DNA of 61,386 nt from Gammaproteobacteria bacterium (GTDB lineage Bacteria > Pseudomonadota > Gammaproteobacteria > Steroidobacterales > Steroidobacteraceae), in NCBI GenBank assembly GCA_005878095.1, contig VBNH01000062.1:1-61386 (forward strand), given 5' to 3'. The notes below the pieces were generated by a model. The model ran no database searches. It saw nothing but the letters and a program-made list of their open reading frames with translations, and had not been told where the DNA came from. The position numbers were made by a program, and so were the translations under genes. Below are positions 51,858 through 60,196 of the stretch, in pieces (position 1 is the stretch's first letter; every line of letters starts with the position of its first letter).

Positions 51858-53498
51858 ATGAGCCCTCGTCGATGCGGGGCACTGCTAGCGGCGCTGGCCG
51901 TCCTGCTGCCTGTTACGCGGACGCAACCACGGACGACCCCGCCCGCGAGCCATCCGGATCCGCCGCAGGTGCTGTTCAAGGACCTGTTCGTGGCGGTGCA
52001 GAGCGCCCGGATCTACGGCGATGACAAGGCGTTTCCCGATGCCGCGGCGAAGGCCGCGCCGGCGGCGATCCTCGCCGAGTATCACGCACAGCGACCCGAG
52101 TCGCCCGAGGCGCTGAGGCGCTTCGTGGCCTCCCATTTCACGCTGCCGTCGGAAGCGAGCACGGTGCCCTCCAGGCCCGAGCACGTCTCAATCGTCACCC
52201 ACATCGACGAGCTGTGGGACCCGTTGACGCGGCGCACAGCGACCGCCTCCGCTTTTTCCTCGCTGCTACCGACGCCGTGGCCGTATGTCGTCCCGGGCGG
52301 GCGGTTCCGCGAGATGTACTACTGGGACTCGTATTTCACGATGCTCGGTCTGGAGGAGAGTGGACGCCATGATCTGATCGAGGACATGGTTCGCGACTTC
52401 GCCTATCTGATCGACACCTACGGCCACGTTCCCAACGGCCTGCGGACGTACTATCTGAGCCGTTCACAGCCGCCGTTCTTCTTCGCGATGGTGGGCCTGC
52501 TGTCCAGCGACGACCCGGCCGCCTCCCTGGCACGCTTCCTCACGCAGCTCAGGCGCGAGCACGCCTTCTGGATGGAAGGCGCGCAGGGCCTGCGACCCGG
52601 TACGGCTCACCGACGCGTGGTGGCCCTTGCCGACGGCTCGCTGCTCAACCGCTACTGGGACGACCGCGACAGCCCACGGGACGAGGCGTATCGGCATGAC
52701 ACCGAGCTGGCGCGCATCAGCGGGCGCAACCCGAAGCAGGTTTACCGCGACATCCGCGCGGCAGCGGAAAGCGGCTGGGATTTCGGCTCTCGCTGGTTCG
52801 CCGATGCACACACGCGCGCCACGATCATCACCACCGAGATCGTACCCGTCGATCTCAACAGCCTGCTGTTCGGCCTCGAGGAGGCCATTCGCGTCGCCTG
52901 CCAGCGCACGGTCGATGAGCCCTGCGTGCGGGAGTTCGAGCGTCGTGCGCACCAGCGGCGCGCGGCCATGGACCGTTACCTGTGGGATCCGGCGGCCGGA
53001 GCGTATCTCGACTATCACTGGACAGAGCGTATTCGGGTGCCGCGAATTTCTGCGGCAACGTTGTATCCGTTGTTCGTGAAGGCGGCATCGCGGGAGCAGG
53101 CGGACTCGGTCGCCGCGACCATCGGCAGGCAACTCCTCGAGGAGGGCGGCATCGTTACGACGACGCAGAATACGGGCGAGCAATGGGATGCGCCCAACGG
53201 CTGGGCGCCGCTGCAGTGGATTGCTGTTTCGGGTCTGCGCCAGTATGCGCAGGGTCGCCTCGCCGAGACCATTGCCTGCCGCTGGATGGTCAGCGTCAAC
53301 CGCGTGTACGGCGAGACCGGCAAGCTGGTCGAAAAGTATGACGTGATGAGCGCCGGCCGCAGCGGCGGCGGGGGCGAATACCCGCTACAGGATGGGTTTG
53401 GCTGGACCAACGGCGTGATGCGCAGGCTGATGGCGTTGTATCCCGCCGAGGCGGCCGATTCCAATAGCGAGCAATGCCCGAAGACTGGACGTTTGTGA
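51858..53498 (+). CDS. treA: Periplasmic alpha,alpha-trehalase
   Basis: This 546-residue glycoside hydrolase of family 37 splits trehalose into two glucoses. It has a signal peptide (to about residue 22). Trehalase signature 1, PGGRFREMYYWDSYF, starts at P146, and signature 2 is QWDAPNGWAPLQW. The catalytic acid region ESGWDFGSRWF and the base/glycine-rich loop GGGGEYPLQDGFGWTNGV are intact. ATG at 51858 follows GGAAGGAG; the long open frame before it overlaps the membrane protein gene and is not conserved. It probably serves osmoprotectant recycling or carbon use. Confidence 0.94.
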   Translation: MSPRRCGALLAALAVLLPVTRTQPRTTPPASHPDPPQVLFKDLFVAVQSARIYGDDKAFPDAAAKAAPAAILAEYHAQRPESPEALRRFVASHFTLPSEASTVPSRPEHVSIVTHIDELWDPLTRRTATASAFSSLLPTPWPYVVPGGRFREMYYWDSYFTMLGLEESGRHDLIEDMVRDFAYLIDTYGHVPNGLRTYYLSRSQPPFFFAMVGLLSSDDPAASLARFLTQLRREHAFWMEGAQGLRPGTAHRRVVALADGSLLNRYWDDRDSPRDEAYRHDTELARISGRNPKQVYRDIRAAAESGWDFGSRWFADAHTRATIITTEIVPVDLNSLLFGLEEAIRVACQRTVDEPCVREFERRAHQRRAAMDRYLWDPAAGAYLDYHWTERIRVPRISAATLYPLFVKAASREQADSVAATIGRQLLEEGGIVTTTQNTGEQWDAPNGWAPLQWIAVSGLRQYAQGRLAETIACRWMVSVNRVYGETGKLVEKYDVMSAGRSGGGGEYPLQDGFGWTNGVMRRLMALYPAEAADSNSEQCPKTGRL

Positions 53499-53508
53499 CG
53501 CACGGGCA

Positions 53509-54108
53509 TCAGAAGCGATGCGTGTCCGGTCCGGCGCGACGCTGTATCCGGTGCGCTCTGAATCCGTTCGGGGATTCCCGCCCAGAGCGCAGCGCCTGGC
53601 TCGCCCCGAGCAAGCCACGGCCTCCCAGGCCGATCAGCCGCCACGAAGCGTGAAACAGCAACCACACCGCGACGGCGAACAGCAGTGCAAACAGTACCCC
53701 GTCGACGGAGAGCGCGAAGGTGGGTACCCAGTCAGCGAGGGTCGCGCGCACGAGGCCGGCGTCGGCATGCAGTGCCAGATAGCCGAGCTGATGAAACAGA
53801 TTGGCGTGCAACGCGTCGAGGGCGCTTTGCAGTCTTTGCACGGTGGCGATGAGAGATTGGATGACGCTGCCTTCCAGGTGGAACGTCGCGTCCTTGCTGT
53901 CCAGGTGATACTGAATCAACTTGCCGATATCGCCCTGATAGAACTGGTCGGCGATTCTCTGCCAGGGCTCGAGATCGAGTCGGGCCTGATCGAGCCGACC
54001 CCCCAAGCGCTGGCGGTACTGCGCGATGAAACCCGGCACCAGACCGCCGGCCACGGCGGCGGTCACCAGAAACAATCGATCGAACAATCCGCGTAGGAAC
54101 AACATCAT
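53509..54108 (-). CDS. DUF2937-like membrane protein
   Basis: This 199-residue protein has an N-terminal hydrophobic segment (FDRLFLVTAAVAGGLVPGF), then IAQYRQRLGGRLDQARLDL and a helical middle (EGSVIQSLIATVQRLQSALD). A second transmembrane pair lies near residues 128-160. The P-GF-x-x-QY-RLGG arrangement is what I recall of DUF2937; I cannot verify this. No function is known. It converges with treA, 10 bp between stops, and is divergent from the small DUF5062-like gene. Confidence 0.65.
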   Translation of the reverse strand: MMLFLRGLFDRLFLVTAAVAGGLVPGFIAQYRQRLGGRLDQARLDLEPWQRIADQFYQGDIGKLIQYHLDSKDATFHLEGSVIQSLIATVQRLQSALDALHANLFHQLGYLALHADAGLVRATLADWVPTFALSVDGVLFALLFAVAVWLLFHASWRLIGLGGRGLLGASQALRSGRESPNGFRAHRIQRRAGPDTHRF

Positions 54109-54291
54109 GGTGCTGACCCGGCGTGCCCGTGCGGTCGCTGCCGCAAACCGTCCACAGACCGCGCTTTGCCCACAAGCTTGCGCGCCCCGCGCCTCAAAGG
54201 CCAGGTTTCACGACCGGGAAAGAGGCGCTATTGTGATGGCTAACGCAGCAGGCGTGCCGTGCATGCCCGGGTGTGACCGGCAGCGATAGCG

Positions 54292-54552
54292 ATGAAAAAA
54301 CTGAAACACGAGGCGGAATTGTTCAAGGCGGCGTTGCTCGCGGGCGTCAAGTATGCGGAGGGCAGGGGCGCGGTGGAGTTCGAGCCCACGGATTCCGCGA
54401 GTCAGAAGCTCTGGTACATATACAGGCTGCTGGTCCACGATAGAGTCATTCAGCCCCTGCCCGAAGACCAGGTCTCCGAAGTGACGATGAGACACAAACT
54501 CGCCATCTGGTACTCCAAACAACTGCCTCAGGACCATCCACTCTTAAAATAA
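54292..54552 (+). CDS. DUF5062-like small protein
   Basis: This 86-residue soluble protein has the pattern KHEAELFKAALLAGVKYAEG, LWYIYRLLVHDRVIQPLPED and MRHKLAIWYSKQLPQDHPLL. It matches my memory of the DUF5062 family of gammaproteobacterial small proteins. No catalytic residues or signal are seen, and the function is unknown. It supports a gammaproteobacterial host. The ATG at 54292 is preceded by a weak AGCGATAGCG context and no strong SD. Confidence 0.78.
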   Translation: MKKLKHEAELFKAALLAGVKYAEGRGAVEFEPTDSASQKLWYIYRLLVHDRVIQPLPEDQVSEVTMRHKLAIWYSKQLPQDHPLLK

Positions 54553-54808
54553 GACGCGGCTGGAGTACCGAACGGCGGCACCCCGCCACGGTGCAGGGCC
54601 GATTGAGCCCCGGACACGCACCCCCGGAGCATGAAAACGCTGCACCAGGGCGACAGGTGCGGCTGGGGCTCCCGGAGGACTCCGGAATTTCCCGATGGGC
54701 AAACAGGTCTTTGCAGCACACGAGCATGCGGGTTTTGCCCGCTGGGTGCCGGCCTCTGCCTCGGTATCCTGTCCGCGGGCAATAGCGATGCCCCGGGAGA
54801 ATCCGTCT

Positions 54809-55537
54809 ATGGACGCAATCGCAGACGTTTCTGCGGCGCTGCAACCATCAACCAGCGCCAGCAGCCGCGAGATTGCGAGCCGGCTGAGCGCGGTCGCCAT
54901 CGATGCCGACGAGGGCATGGTCAAGCAAATGCTGGCGACCCTGTTGAGCTGTCAGCTGCGACCATCGGACGAGGCGCTCGCCTCGCAGCTGGGGGTGCTG
55001 ATGCATTTATTCCTGACGCTGCGGTCAATGGCCCTCAGCGACGACCTGACAGGCCTTTACAACCGGCGGGGGTTCTTGCGAGCCGGCAGCCGACTCTTGA
55101 GCGCCGCGAGCCGTGAGAAGCACTGGGCGCTGTTGTTCTATATCGACGTCGATGATCTCAAGTCCATCAACGACACCGCCGGTCATGCCGCTGGTGATTC
55201 GCTGCTGACCCGGACTGCGCAGGTACTGCGGTCAGTATTTCGCGACAGCGACGTGACCGGCCGGCTGAGTGGCGATGAGTTTGCGGCACTCGCTCCGGTC
55301 ACCCATCCGGGTGCCTGCGATCTCATCCGGCATCGTTTGCAAACTGCGGTAGCGGCCGACAATCTCTCGCATGCCGGGCCGTCCCTGTCGCTAAGCGTAG
55401 GGTTCGCGCAATTCAATCCGCGCAAGCCCAGCTCGCTTGCGGACCTGCTGCGCAAGGCGGATCGGGCGATGTACGAGTACAAGCTGCCAAAACTGGTTCG
55501 ACCCGACCGCAATGTGAGAACTGCATTGCATGGCTAG
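54809..55537 (+). CDS. Diguanylate cyclase
   Basis: This 242-residue protein has a helical N-terminal region (about 1-75) and a GGDEF domain. The active-site loop is SGDEF at 154-158, an accepted active variant. RDSD lies five residues before it as an RxxD inhibitory site. LSDDLTGLYNRRGFLR and YIDVDDLKSINDTAGHAAGD supply the substrate and metal positions. The start is ATG 54809 with GGGAGA eight bases upstream; ATG at 54788 and 54695 are in frame but less supported. It precedes a PilZ gene by 61 bp. Confidence 0.87.
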   Translation: MDAIADVSAALQPSTSASSREIASRLSAVAIDADEGMVKQMLATLLSCQLRPSDEALASQLGVLMHLFLTLRSMALSDDLTGLYNRRGFLRAGSRLLSAASREKHWALLFYIDVDDLKSINDTAGHAAGDSLLTRTAQVLRSVFRDSDVTGRLSGDEFAALAPVTHPGACDLIRHRLQTAVAADNLSHAGPSLSLSVGFAQFNPRKPSSLADLLRKADRAMYEYKLPKLVRPDRNVRTALHG

Positions 55538-55598
55538 AGCGATGGCTCGTCCACGGCTGGCCATGCGGATCGAGGGCCTGTAAGGCAAGGATGGAATC

Positions 55599-55928
55599 GT
55601 GCTATCGGGAAGAAATGAACATCGGGCCGCCATGCATCTCACTGCATGTCTGCAGAGTCGTGGCGAACCACCAATCGTCGAGACGGTCACGATTGTGAAC
55701 ATCAGCAGTCATGGCGCCCGCGTCCTGGCCCACCGGCAATGGCAGCCACACGAGCAACTGGTACTCACCGAGTTGGTCGGCGGCGATTTTCACGTCGAGG
55801 CCGAAGTCGTCTACTGCCAGCGCCTGGATCGCGACCAATGTGCTGTCGGCCTCAAGTTCGCCAAGACCATTGACACCCAATGGCTGGCCGGCGGCAATAT
55901 CGGCATGCGACCAAGAGCGACTCCGTGA
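55599..55928 (+). CDS. PilZ-domain c-di-GMP receptor
   Basis: This 109-residue single-domain protein carries both parts of the PilZ c-di-GMP site: RNEHR (residues 5-9, RxxxR) and NISSHG (34-39, [DN]xSxxG). Barrel strands follow (EQLVLTELVGGDFHVEAEVV, CAVGLKFAK). It likely responds to the diguanylate cyclase encoded just upstream. The start is GTG at 55599, supported by AAGGATGGAA. The partner it controls is unknown. Confidence 0.8.
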   Translation: MLSGRNEHRAAMHLTACLQSRGEPPIVETVTIVNISSHGARVLAHRQWQPHEQLVLTELVGGDFHVEAEVVYCQRLDRDQCAVGLKFAKTIDTQWLAGGNIGMRPRATP

Positions 55929-56368
55929 AGAGCCCGCCAAGACGCCGCAGGCCCGATGTGCGCATCATTGAATGGCGCGACACTGCCAACCGGCGCCGTA
56001 TCGTGGCGGCGTGCTCGAGGGCCGGGTGCCGGCCATCGAAGGTGTGTGCCGTGACGAGATGCGCTCGAGGGCCGGTGTCGCAAGCGCACCTGCCCGGGCG
56101 TACGCCGCGCCGACGTGCATCACCGCCATGCTCGCGGTTCGCGAGCGCGCGGTGCGACGCCTGATCGCCGGGCCATCGGGCAGGGCGAGAGTCTGGCCAG
56201 GTGCAGTGCGGAGTGCTGCATCCGGAAATTCCTGATGCGGTGTTGCGGCTTTGGCCGACACGCTGTTGCGGCGTTCCCCGGTTTGACGCACAGCGCGGCA
56301 CTACTACGCTACCAAGCTTGTAGCGTTTCTTTGAGAGGGCGCTCCTCTACCTCTAGTTCCTAAAGCAA
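55929..56368. other. 440-bp non-coding stretch before the radical SAM operon
   Basis: I see no convincing gene; open frames on both strands are short and Arg/Ala-rich. A 13-bp direct repeat GCTCGAGGGCCGG occurs at 56013-56025 and 56063-56075. Near the right end GCTACCAAGCTTGTAGC (56308-56324) is an almost perfect palindrome. The promoter of the downstream operon must lie here or just before the gene. Confidence 0.5.
56308..56324. promoter_or_regulatory. Near-palindrome upstream of the radical SAM operon
   Basis: GCTACCAAGCTTGTAGC is symmetric around CAAGCTTG with one unpaired C. It is 45 bp before the first ATG and may be an operator. A CTTTG/GAGAG stretch follows. Confidence 0.3.
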
Positions 56369-58147
56369 ATGCGGGAGGAAACGCTGCAGGCGTTCGCGGG
56401 GGTGTTGCACAAGGACGTCCGCAAGAATCGTGCCACTGGAGCATCGCGTGACCCTACGCAAGGCCAGACAGGGAGGCCGACCCAATTGACGCGCTCGCCG
56501 CGGATCCTGCTGATTGGACCTTACGACCCGCTTTGCGGGGAGTACACTTTCCTCGCTCCTCCCCTGGGGGTGTGGCGCCTGGCAGGCGTGCTCGAATCCG
56601 TCGGGGTCGAAGTGAAAGTCTTCGATCCAAACTGTTGTGCAGAGCCAGCCAGTCGCGCCCTTGAGCGCGAGATCCTGGCATGTCCGTGGGACGTCATCGG
56701 CGTCTCGACCACCGGCATGACACTGCGATTCGATCTCGAGCTGGCGCACCTCGCGCGACGGCTGGCGCCCCGGGCGCTGCTGCTCGCCGGTGGTATGGAG
56801 GCGACCTTCAGGCCTGAGCTCATGTTCAGCCTCGGACCCTTCGACTGCGTCGTGCTGGGGGAGGGCGAGCGCCCGTTGCTCGAGTTGGTCGCGCGACTGC
56901 GTTCCGGGGCGTCCTTGCGTGGGGTCACCGGAACCGCGGAGCGCGCCGCTGACGGGGGGTGCCTGAGAATGCCGCAGCGGGCGCTCGAGCGCACGGAGCT
57001 GCGGGACGCGATCTTCCGCACGCCCTATGAAAAGATGCCTTACAGCCTCTACTGGGAGCGGCTCGAAGACGCGTACCGCGTTGGCAGCCTGCCGACGAAG
57101 GCGGCTCGCGAGGCGCGACTTGCCGAAGTTCGCTCGGTGCGCCTGATCACGCTCAACTACTGCCCCATGGGGTGCACCTTCTGCTCGTCCACGAACTTCC
57201 TGCACGAGGCCCAGGGAAGTGTCGCGAGCATTGCGCGGCTCGATGCAGAAGAATGTGTACAGATGCTTCAGCGTATCGTGAGTGCACACCCACGAGTGCG
57301 CACCGTCATCTTTCAGGACGATATCTTCGTATTCACGAAGGATCGACGCATTCTGCCGCTGTGTGAGGCGATCATCGCCGCCAAAGAGACTGGCGCACTG
57401 CCGCGCGAGCTGCAGTTCATCAGCACCAACCGTATCGACGCCATGTCGCCCGAGCGGTTGGCAGCCATGCGGCAGGCAGGATTCCGGGTGCTCGGTTTCG
57501 GGATCGAGAACTTTTCGCGCAACGTACTCGACGAATTCAACAAAGTCCATATCTACAGCCATATCCGACCGACACTGACATCGGCCCTGGAGCTGGGCAT
57601 CACGCCGTTTCTGGATCTGATCCTGAGCTCACCGCGCACGACGCTTGCGGACGTTGCCGCGACATTGCGCGAAGCCTATCACTGGCTGCGCCAGGGGTGC
57701 GAAGTCGGAATGTATCCCTACGTGATTCCGTTTTCGGGAGCCGCCATGTCGGCAGATCCCACGCTGCAACCGTTCACCGTCTACGAGCGCCGGCAGGTCG
57801 CGGGGACGCAGATTGCATGGGATCAACCCAGCAAGATCTTGCCGATGGACCCGGCGGTACGTGAGACCATCCTGCGCATCGAGCGCGACTTCGAGGAGTC
57901 GGTGCTGCAGCTTCAGCCGCGCGCCGCGCATTTGCCGTCCCGGTTGCGCTCTCTGCTGTGGATTCAGTGCTCTTTGCAGACCATGGCCGAGCAGGGACTG
58001 CCGATTGCGGACGCGGAGGAAGTGCGCAGCGAGTTCGCCGCCAGGCTTCCGCAACTTGCGGACACGGAGGAAGTTCGCAGCGAGGTCACGGCCACGCTTC
58101 CGCAACTACACCAGGCGGCTGCCGTGCCGACAGTCGCAGCAGCATGA
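56369..58147 (+). CDS. Radical SAM protein with B12-binding-like N-terminal domain
   Basis: This protein has up to 592 residues. The N-terminal Rossmann-like domain (RILLIGPYDPLCGEYTFLAP, WDVIGVSTTGMTLRFDLELA, LLLAGGMEATFRPELMF) is of the B12-binding type common in such enzymes. I see no DxHxxG cobalamin-His motif, so B12 binding is uncertain. The radical SAM cluster ligands are C265, C269 and C272 (NYCPMGCTFCSS), and GFGIENFSRNVLDEF is a typical later block. ATG at 56369 has no SD, whereas TTG at 56486 has GGGAGG nine bases upstream and may be the true start. The C-terminus holds a 17-residue tandem duplication. It overlaps the methyltransferase ATG. Confidence 0.87.
   Translation: MREETLQAFAGVLHKDVRKNRATGASRDPTQGQTGRPTQLTRSPRILLIGPYDPLCGEYTFLAPPLGVWRLAGVLESVGVEVKVFDPNCCAEPASRALEREILACPWDVIGVSTTGMTLRFDLELAHLARRLAPRALLLAGGMEATFRPELMFSLGPFDCVVLGEGERPLLELVARLRSGASLRGVTGTAERAADGGCLRMPQRALERTELRDAIFRTPYEKMPYSLYWERLEDAYRVGSLPTKAAREARLAEVRSVRLITLNYCPMGCTFCSSTNFLHEAQGSVASIARLDAEECVQMLQRIVSAHPRVRTVIFQDDIFVFTKDRRILPLCEAIIAAKETGALPRELQFISTNRIDAMSPERLAAMRQAGFRVLGFGIENFSRNVLDEFNKVHIYSHIRPTLTSALELGITPFLDLILSSPRTTLADVAATLREAYHWLRQGCEVGMYPYVIPFSGAAMSADPTLQPFTVYERRQVAGTQIAWDQPSKILPMDPAVRETILRIERDFEESVLQLQPRAAHLPSRLRSLLWIQCSLQTMAEQGLPIADAEEVRSEFAARLPQLADTEEVRSEVTATLPQLHQAAAVPTVAAA
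58007..58108 (+). repeat. 51-bp tandem duplication in the radical SAM gene
   Basis: Two adjacent 51-bp copies (58007-58057 and 58058-58108) encode ADAEEVRSEFAARLPQL and ADTEEVRSEVTATLPQL. The reading frame is kept, and the copies differ by several substitutions. Confidence 0.8.
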
Positions 58148-58917
58148 GATCCCCCGTCGTCTACTGGGAAGAGCGCGCGCGTCGCTTTGCAACCGAGGGT
58201 GACGGGCTCGCGGCCGTGTGCTCGTACGGAATGCCCGCGTTCTACAACCGGGTGATTCATACCTGCCAGCGTCTGGCCCTGGAACCGTGGCTGCGGGTGC
58301 GCCCGGGCACGAGTGTGCTGGACGTAGGTTGCGGAGTCGGACGCTGGAGCCGCGAGCTCGCTTGCCGCGGCGCGCGGGTGACGGGTATCGATCTCAGTCC
58401 CACCATGATCGCTCAGGCCAGGCGGCGCGCTGCGGCGCAGGGTGTTGCAGAGCGCTGTCGATTCCTCGTGCAGGATCTGGCGGTGCTTGATGCCGGCCAG
58501 AAATTCGATCTTGTCCTGGGCGTCACGGTTCTGCAGCACATTCTCGACCCGCAGGCCTTGCGCAATGCCATGCAACGCATGGTTGCTCACCTGACGGAGG
58601 GCGGTACGCTGATCCTGCTCGAAGCTGCGCCGAATCGCTCCGTCGAGAACTGCGACAGCCCGATCTTCCGAGCGCGCCAGCGCAGCGCCTACCTGCGACT
58701 CTTCGCCGACTGCGGCCTGCGCGTGCGAGCGATTACCGGCGTCGACCCCGCGCCCTTCAAGAGCTGGCTGCTGCCCTACCTGCCGCGGCTGCCGCAGCAG
58801 CTGCGCACGGCAGCGCTCGCGGTCGTCACCGCATTGTCGATCCCGATCGATGTGCTATTCGGCCGCAGAGCGGTCGAGCGTTCGTGGCACGCGGTCTTCA
58901 TTCTGGAGCGCATATGA
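58144..58917 (+). CDS. Class I SAM-dependent methyltransferase
   Basis: This 257-residue protein has motif I VLDVGCGVGRWSREL (about 58-72), GARVTGIDLSPTMIAQARR, FLVQDLAVLDAG and LVLGVTVLQHILDPQALRNA, all typical of Methyltransf_11/25-type enzymes. The C-terminal third has a hydrophobic stretch (LRTAALAVVTALSIPIDVLF) that could contact membrane, hinting at a lipid-like substrate. That last point is inference. The ATG overlaps the radical SAM stop by four bases and its own stop overlaps the next ATG. The in-frame open sequence upstream is within the previous gene. Confidence 0.9.
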   Translation: MRSPVVYWEERARRFATEGDGLAAVCSYGMPAFYNRVIHTCQRLALEPWLRVRPGTSVLDVGCGVGRWSRELACRGARVTGIDLSPTMIAQARRRAAAQGVAERCRFLVQDLAVLDAGQKFDLVLGVTVLQHILDPQALRNAMQRMVAHLTEGGTLILLEAAPNRSVENCDSPIFRARQRSAYLRLFADCGLRVRAITGVDPAPFKSWLLPYLPRLPQQLRTAALAVVTALSIPIDVLFGRRAVERSWHAVFILERI

Positions 58918-60179
58918 ACCCTAAACAACGAATTGCGCTTGCCGTAGGCATGTTCCTCCTGCTGGGAGCTCTGGCCGGGCTGGGCTGGTGGTACCACTCC
59001 GGGCAGGCGGCGCCCGGCCGGGCCGCCGGTACGCTGACCGTGGATGTCACCAGCCCGAATGACCTTGGGCCCGGCACATTGCGGGAAGCTCTGTTCATCG
59101 TCGCCGCAGCCACCGGCAAGGCGAACGTCTTGATCAAGACGAAGAGCATTACGCTCAAGACGGGGCTGCCGCCGCTCATGAATTTGCACGGCGTGCGAAT
59201 CATCGGCGAATCGCCTGGCGTCGAGATCGACGCGCAGGGACTTGCCGATGCACCCGTGTTTGACGTTACCGGCGATAACACCTCGCTCGAAGGCCTGGTG
59301 CTGCGCAATTGCAGGGCGGCGGCCATCCTGCTGCGCGCCGCGCATTTCCATCTGCAGTCGAGCACCATTGAATCCTGTGACGTCGGCGTGGAAGTCGCAG
59401 AAAGCGCCAGCAGCGTCCTCCTCGAGCGCAATCGCTTCGCGAACGACCGGGTCGGAGTGCGCTTCACGGCCCCGAATCGCGACACGGTAGTGGCCGGGAA
59501 CAGCTTCATACAGGACAAGGTGGCAGGGCTGTGGGCAGTGCGCGGCGACGCGGGCCCCAGGGGCAACGCGAGCGCCAGGGGCGGCGGCACCATCACCGTT
59601 CGCGACAACCACTTCAACGGCGATGGTAGCGGCGTCGTGGCCGGCAACGTCGCGATACTCGTCGAGCGCAACGACTTCGCCAATGCTCCCAACGGCGCGG
59701 TCCACCTGGTCGGTTCCGGCGCGGTGATTCGCGGCAACCACATCGGTGGCGAGGCGCCGATGGGCATAATCGCGGAAAATGCCCGTGATGCGATCATCGA
59801 CGGCAATGAGCTCGAGCATCTTACGGCCTACGCCATCATGGTGCGTGGCTCGGCCAACGCGCTGCTGCGCGCCAACCGTGTGCACAACTGCGGCTACGGT
59901 ATTGCCTTCGTGCTCGGCGATCCTGCTCACCCCAGCACCGCCGTTGAAAACACCATCATCGAGCCGAAGTTCAACGGGATCGACGTAATCGGAGATTCAC
60001 CGATCCTGCGGCGTAACCAGGTGCTGCAACCGCACCTGTTCGCTCTGCACGTGGTCGATTTCCAGCAACCCGGTGCTCAGAACGTGCGGTCGCAGCCATT
60101 TCTGGAAGGCAACAATTTCCGCGCCGATGCGCTGCAGGTCGACAACGCCCCGGTGCCAGCAACGGCGCGACCGCAATGA
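58914..60179 (+). CDS. Membrane-anchored right-handed parallel beta-helix protein
   Basis: This 421-residue protein has an N-terminal hydrophobic anchor or signal (IALAVGMFLLLGALAGLGWW, 7-26). The opening SPNDLGPGTLREALFIVAAA is followed by many PbH1/NosD-like coils (GVRIIGESPGVEIDAQ, VGVEVAESASSVLLERNRF, GVVAGNVAILVERNDF, GAVIRGNHIGGEAP, RDAIIDGNELEHL, ALLRANRVHNCGYG). Such helices bind or cleave polysaccharides or act as scaffolds; no catalytic triad is identifiable. It is probably periplasmic. Its ATG and stop both overlap neighbours by four bases. Confidence 0.85.
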   Translation: MNPKQRIALAVGMFLLLGALAGLGWWYHSGQAAPGRAAGTLTVDVTSPNDLGPGTLREALFIVAAATGKANVLIKTKSITLKTGLPPLMNLHGVRIIGESPGVEIDAQGLADAPVFDVTGDNTSLEGLVLRNCRAAAILLRAAHFHLQSSTIESCDVGVEVAESASSVLLERNRFANDRVGVRFTAPNRDTVVAGNSFIQDKVAGLWAVRGDAGPRGNASARGGGTITVRDNHFNGDGSGVVAGNVAILVERNDFANAPNGAVHLVGSGAVIRGNHIGGEAPMGIIAENARDAIIDGNELEHLTAYAIMVRGSANALLRANRVHNCGYGIAFVLGDPAHPSTAVENTIIEPKFNGIDVIGDSPILRRNQVLQPHLFALHVVDFQQPGAQNVRSQPFLEGNNFRADALQVDNAPVPATARPQ

Positions 60180-60196
60180 ATGCAATGAATGCAATG
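60176..60196 (+). repeat. 9-bp repeat giving three in-frame start codons
   Basis: ATGAATGCA occurs twice in a row and is followed by ATGGATGAC. Codons 1, 4 and 7 of the sensor gene are all ATG in the same frame. Confidence 0.75.

Noticed and set aside
54600-54800. Possible c-di-GMP (GEMM) riboswitch before the diguanylate cyclase, because of a GGGCAAAC stretch at 54703
   Set aside because: The rest of the GEMM-I core (GCAAAGCCUCCGGCC block and receptor hairpin) is not present in order, so only one short word matches.
55852-56301. Minus-strand open frame of 149 codons over the PilZ end and the gap
   Set aside because: Arg/Thr/Pro-rich composition, no SD, no recognisable motif, and it overlaps the PilZ gene.
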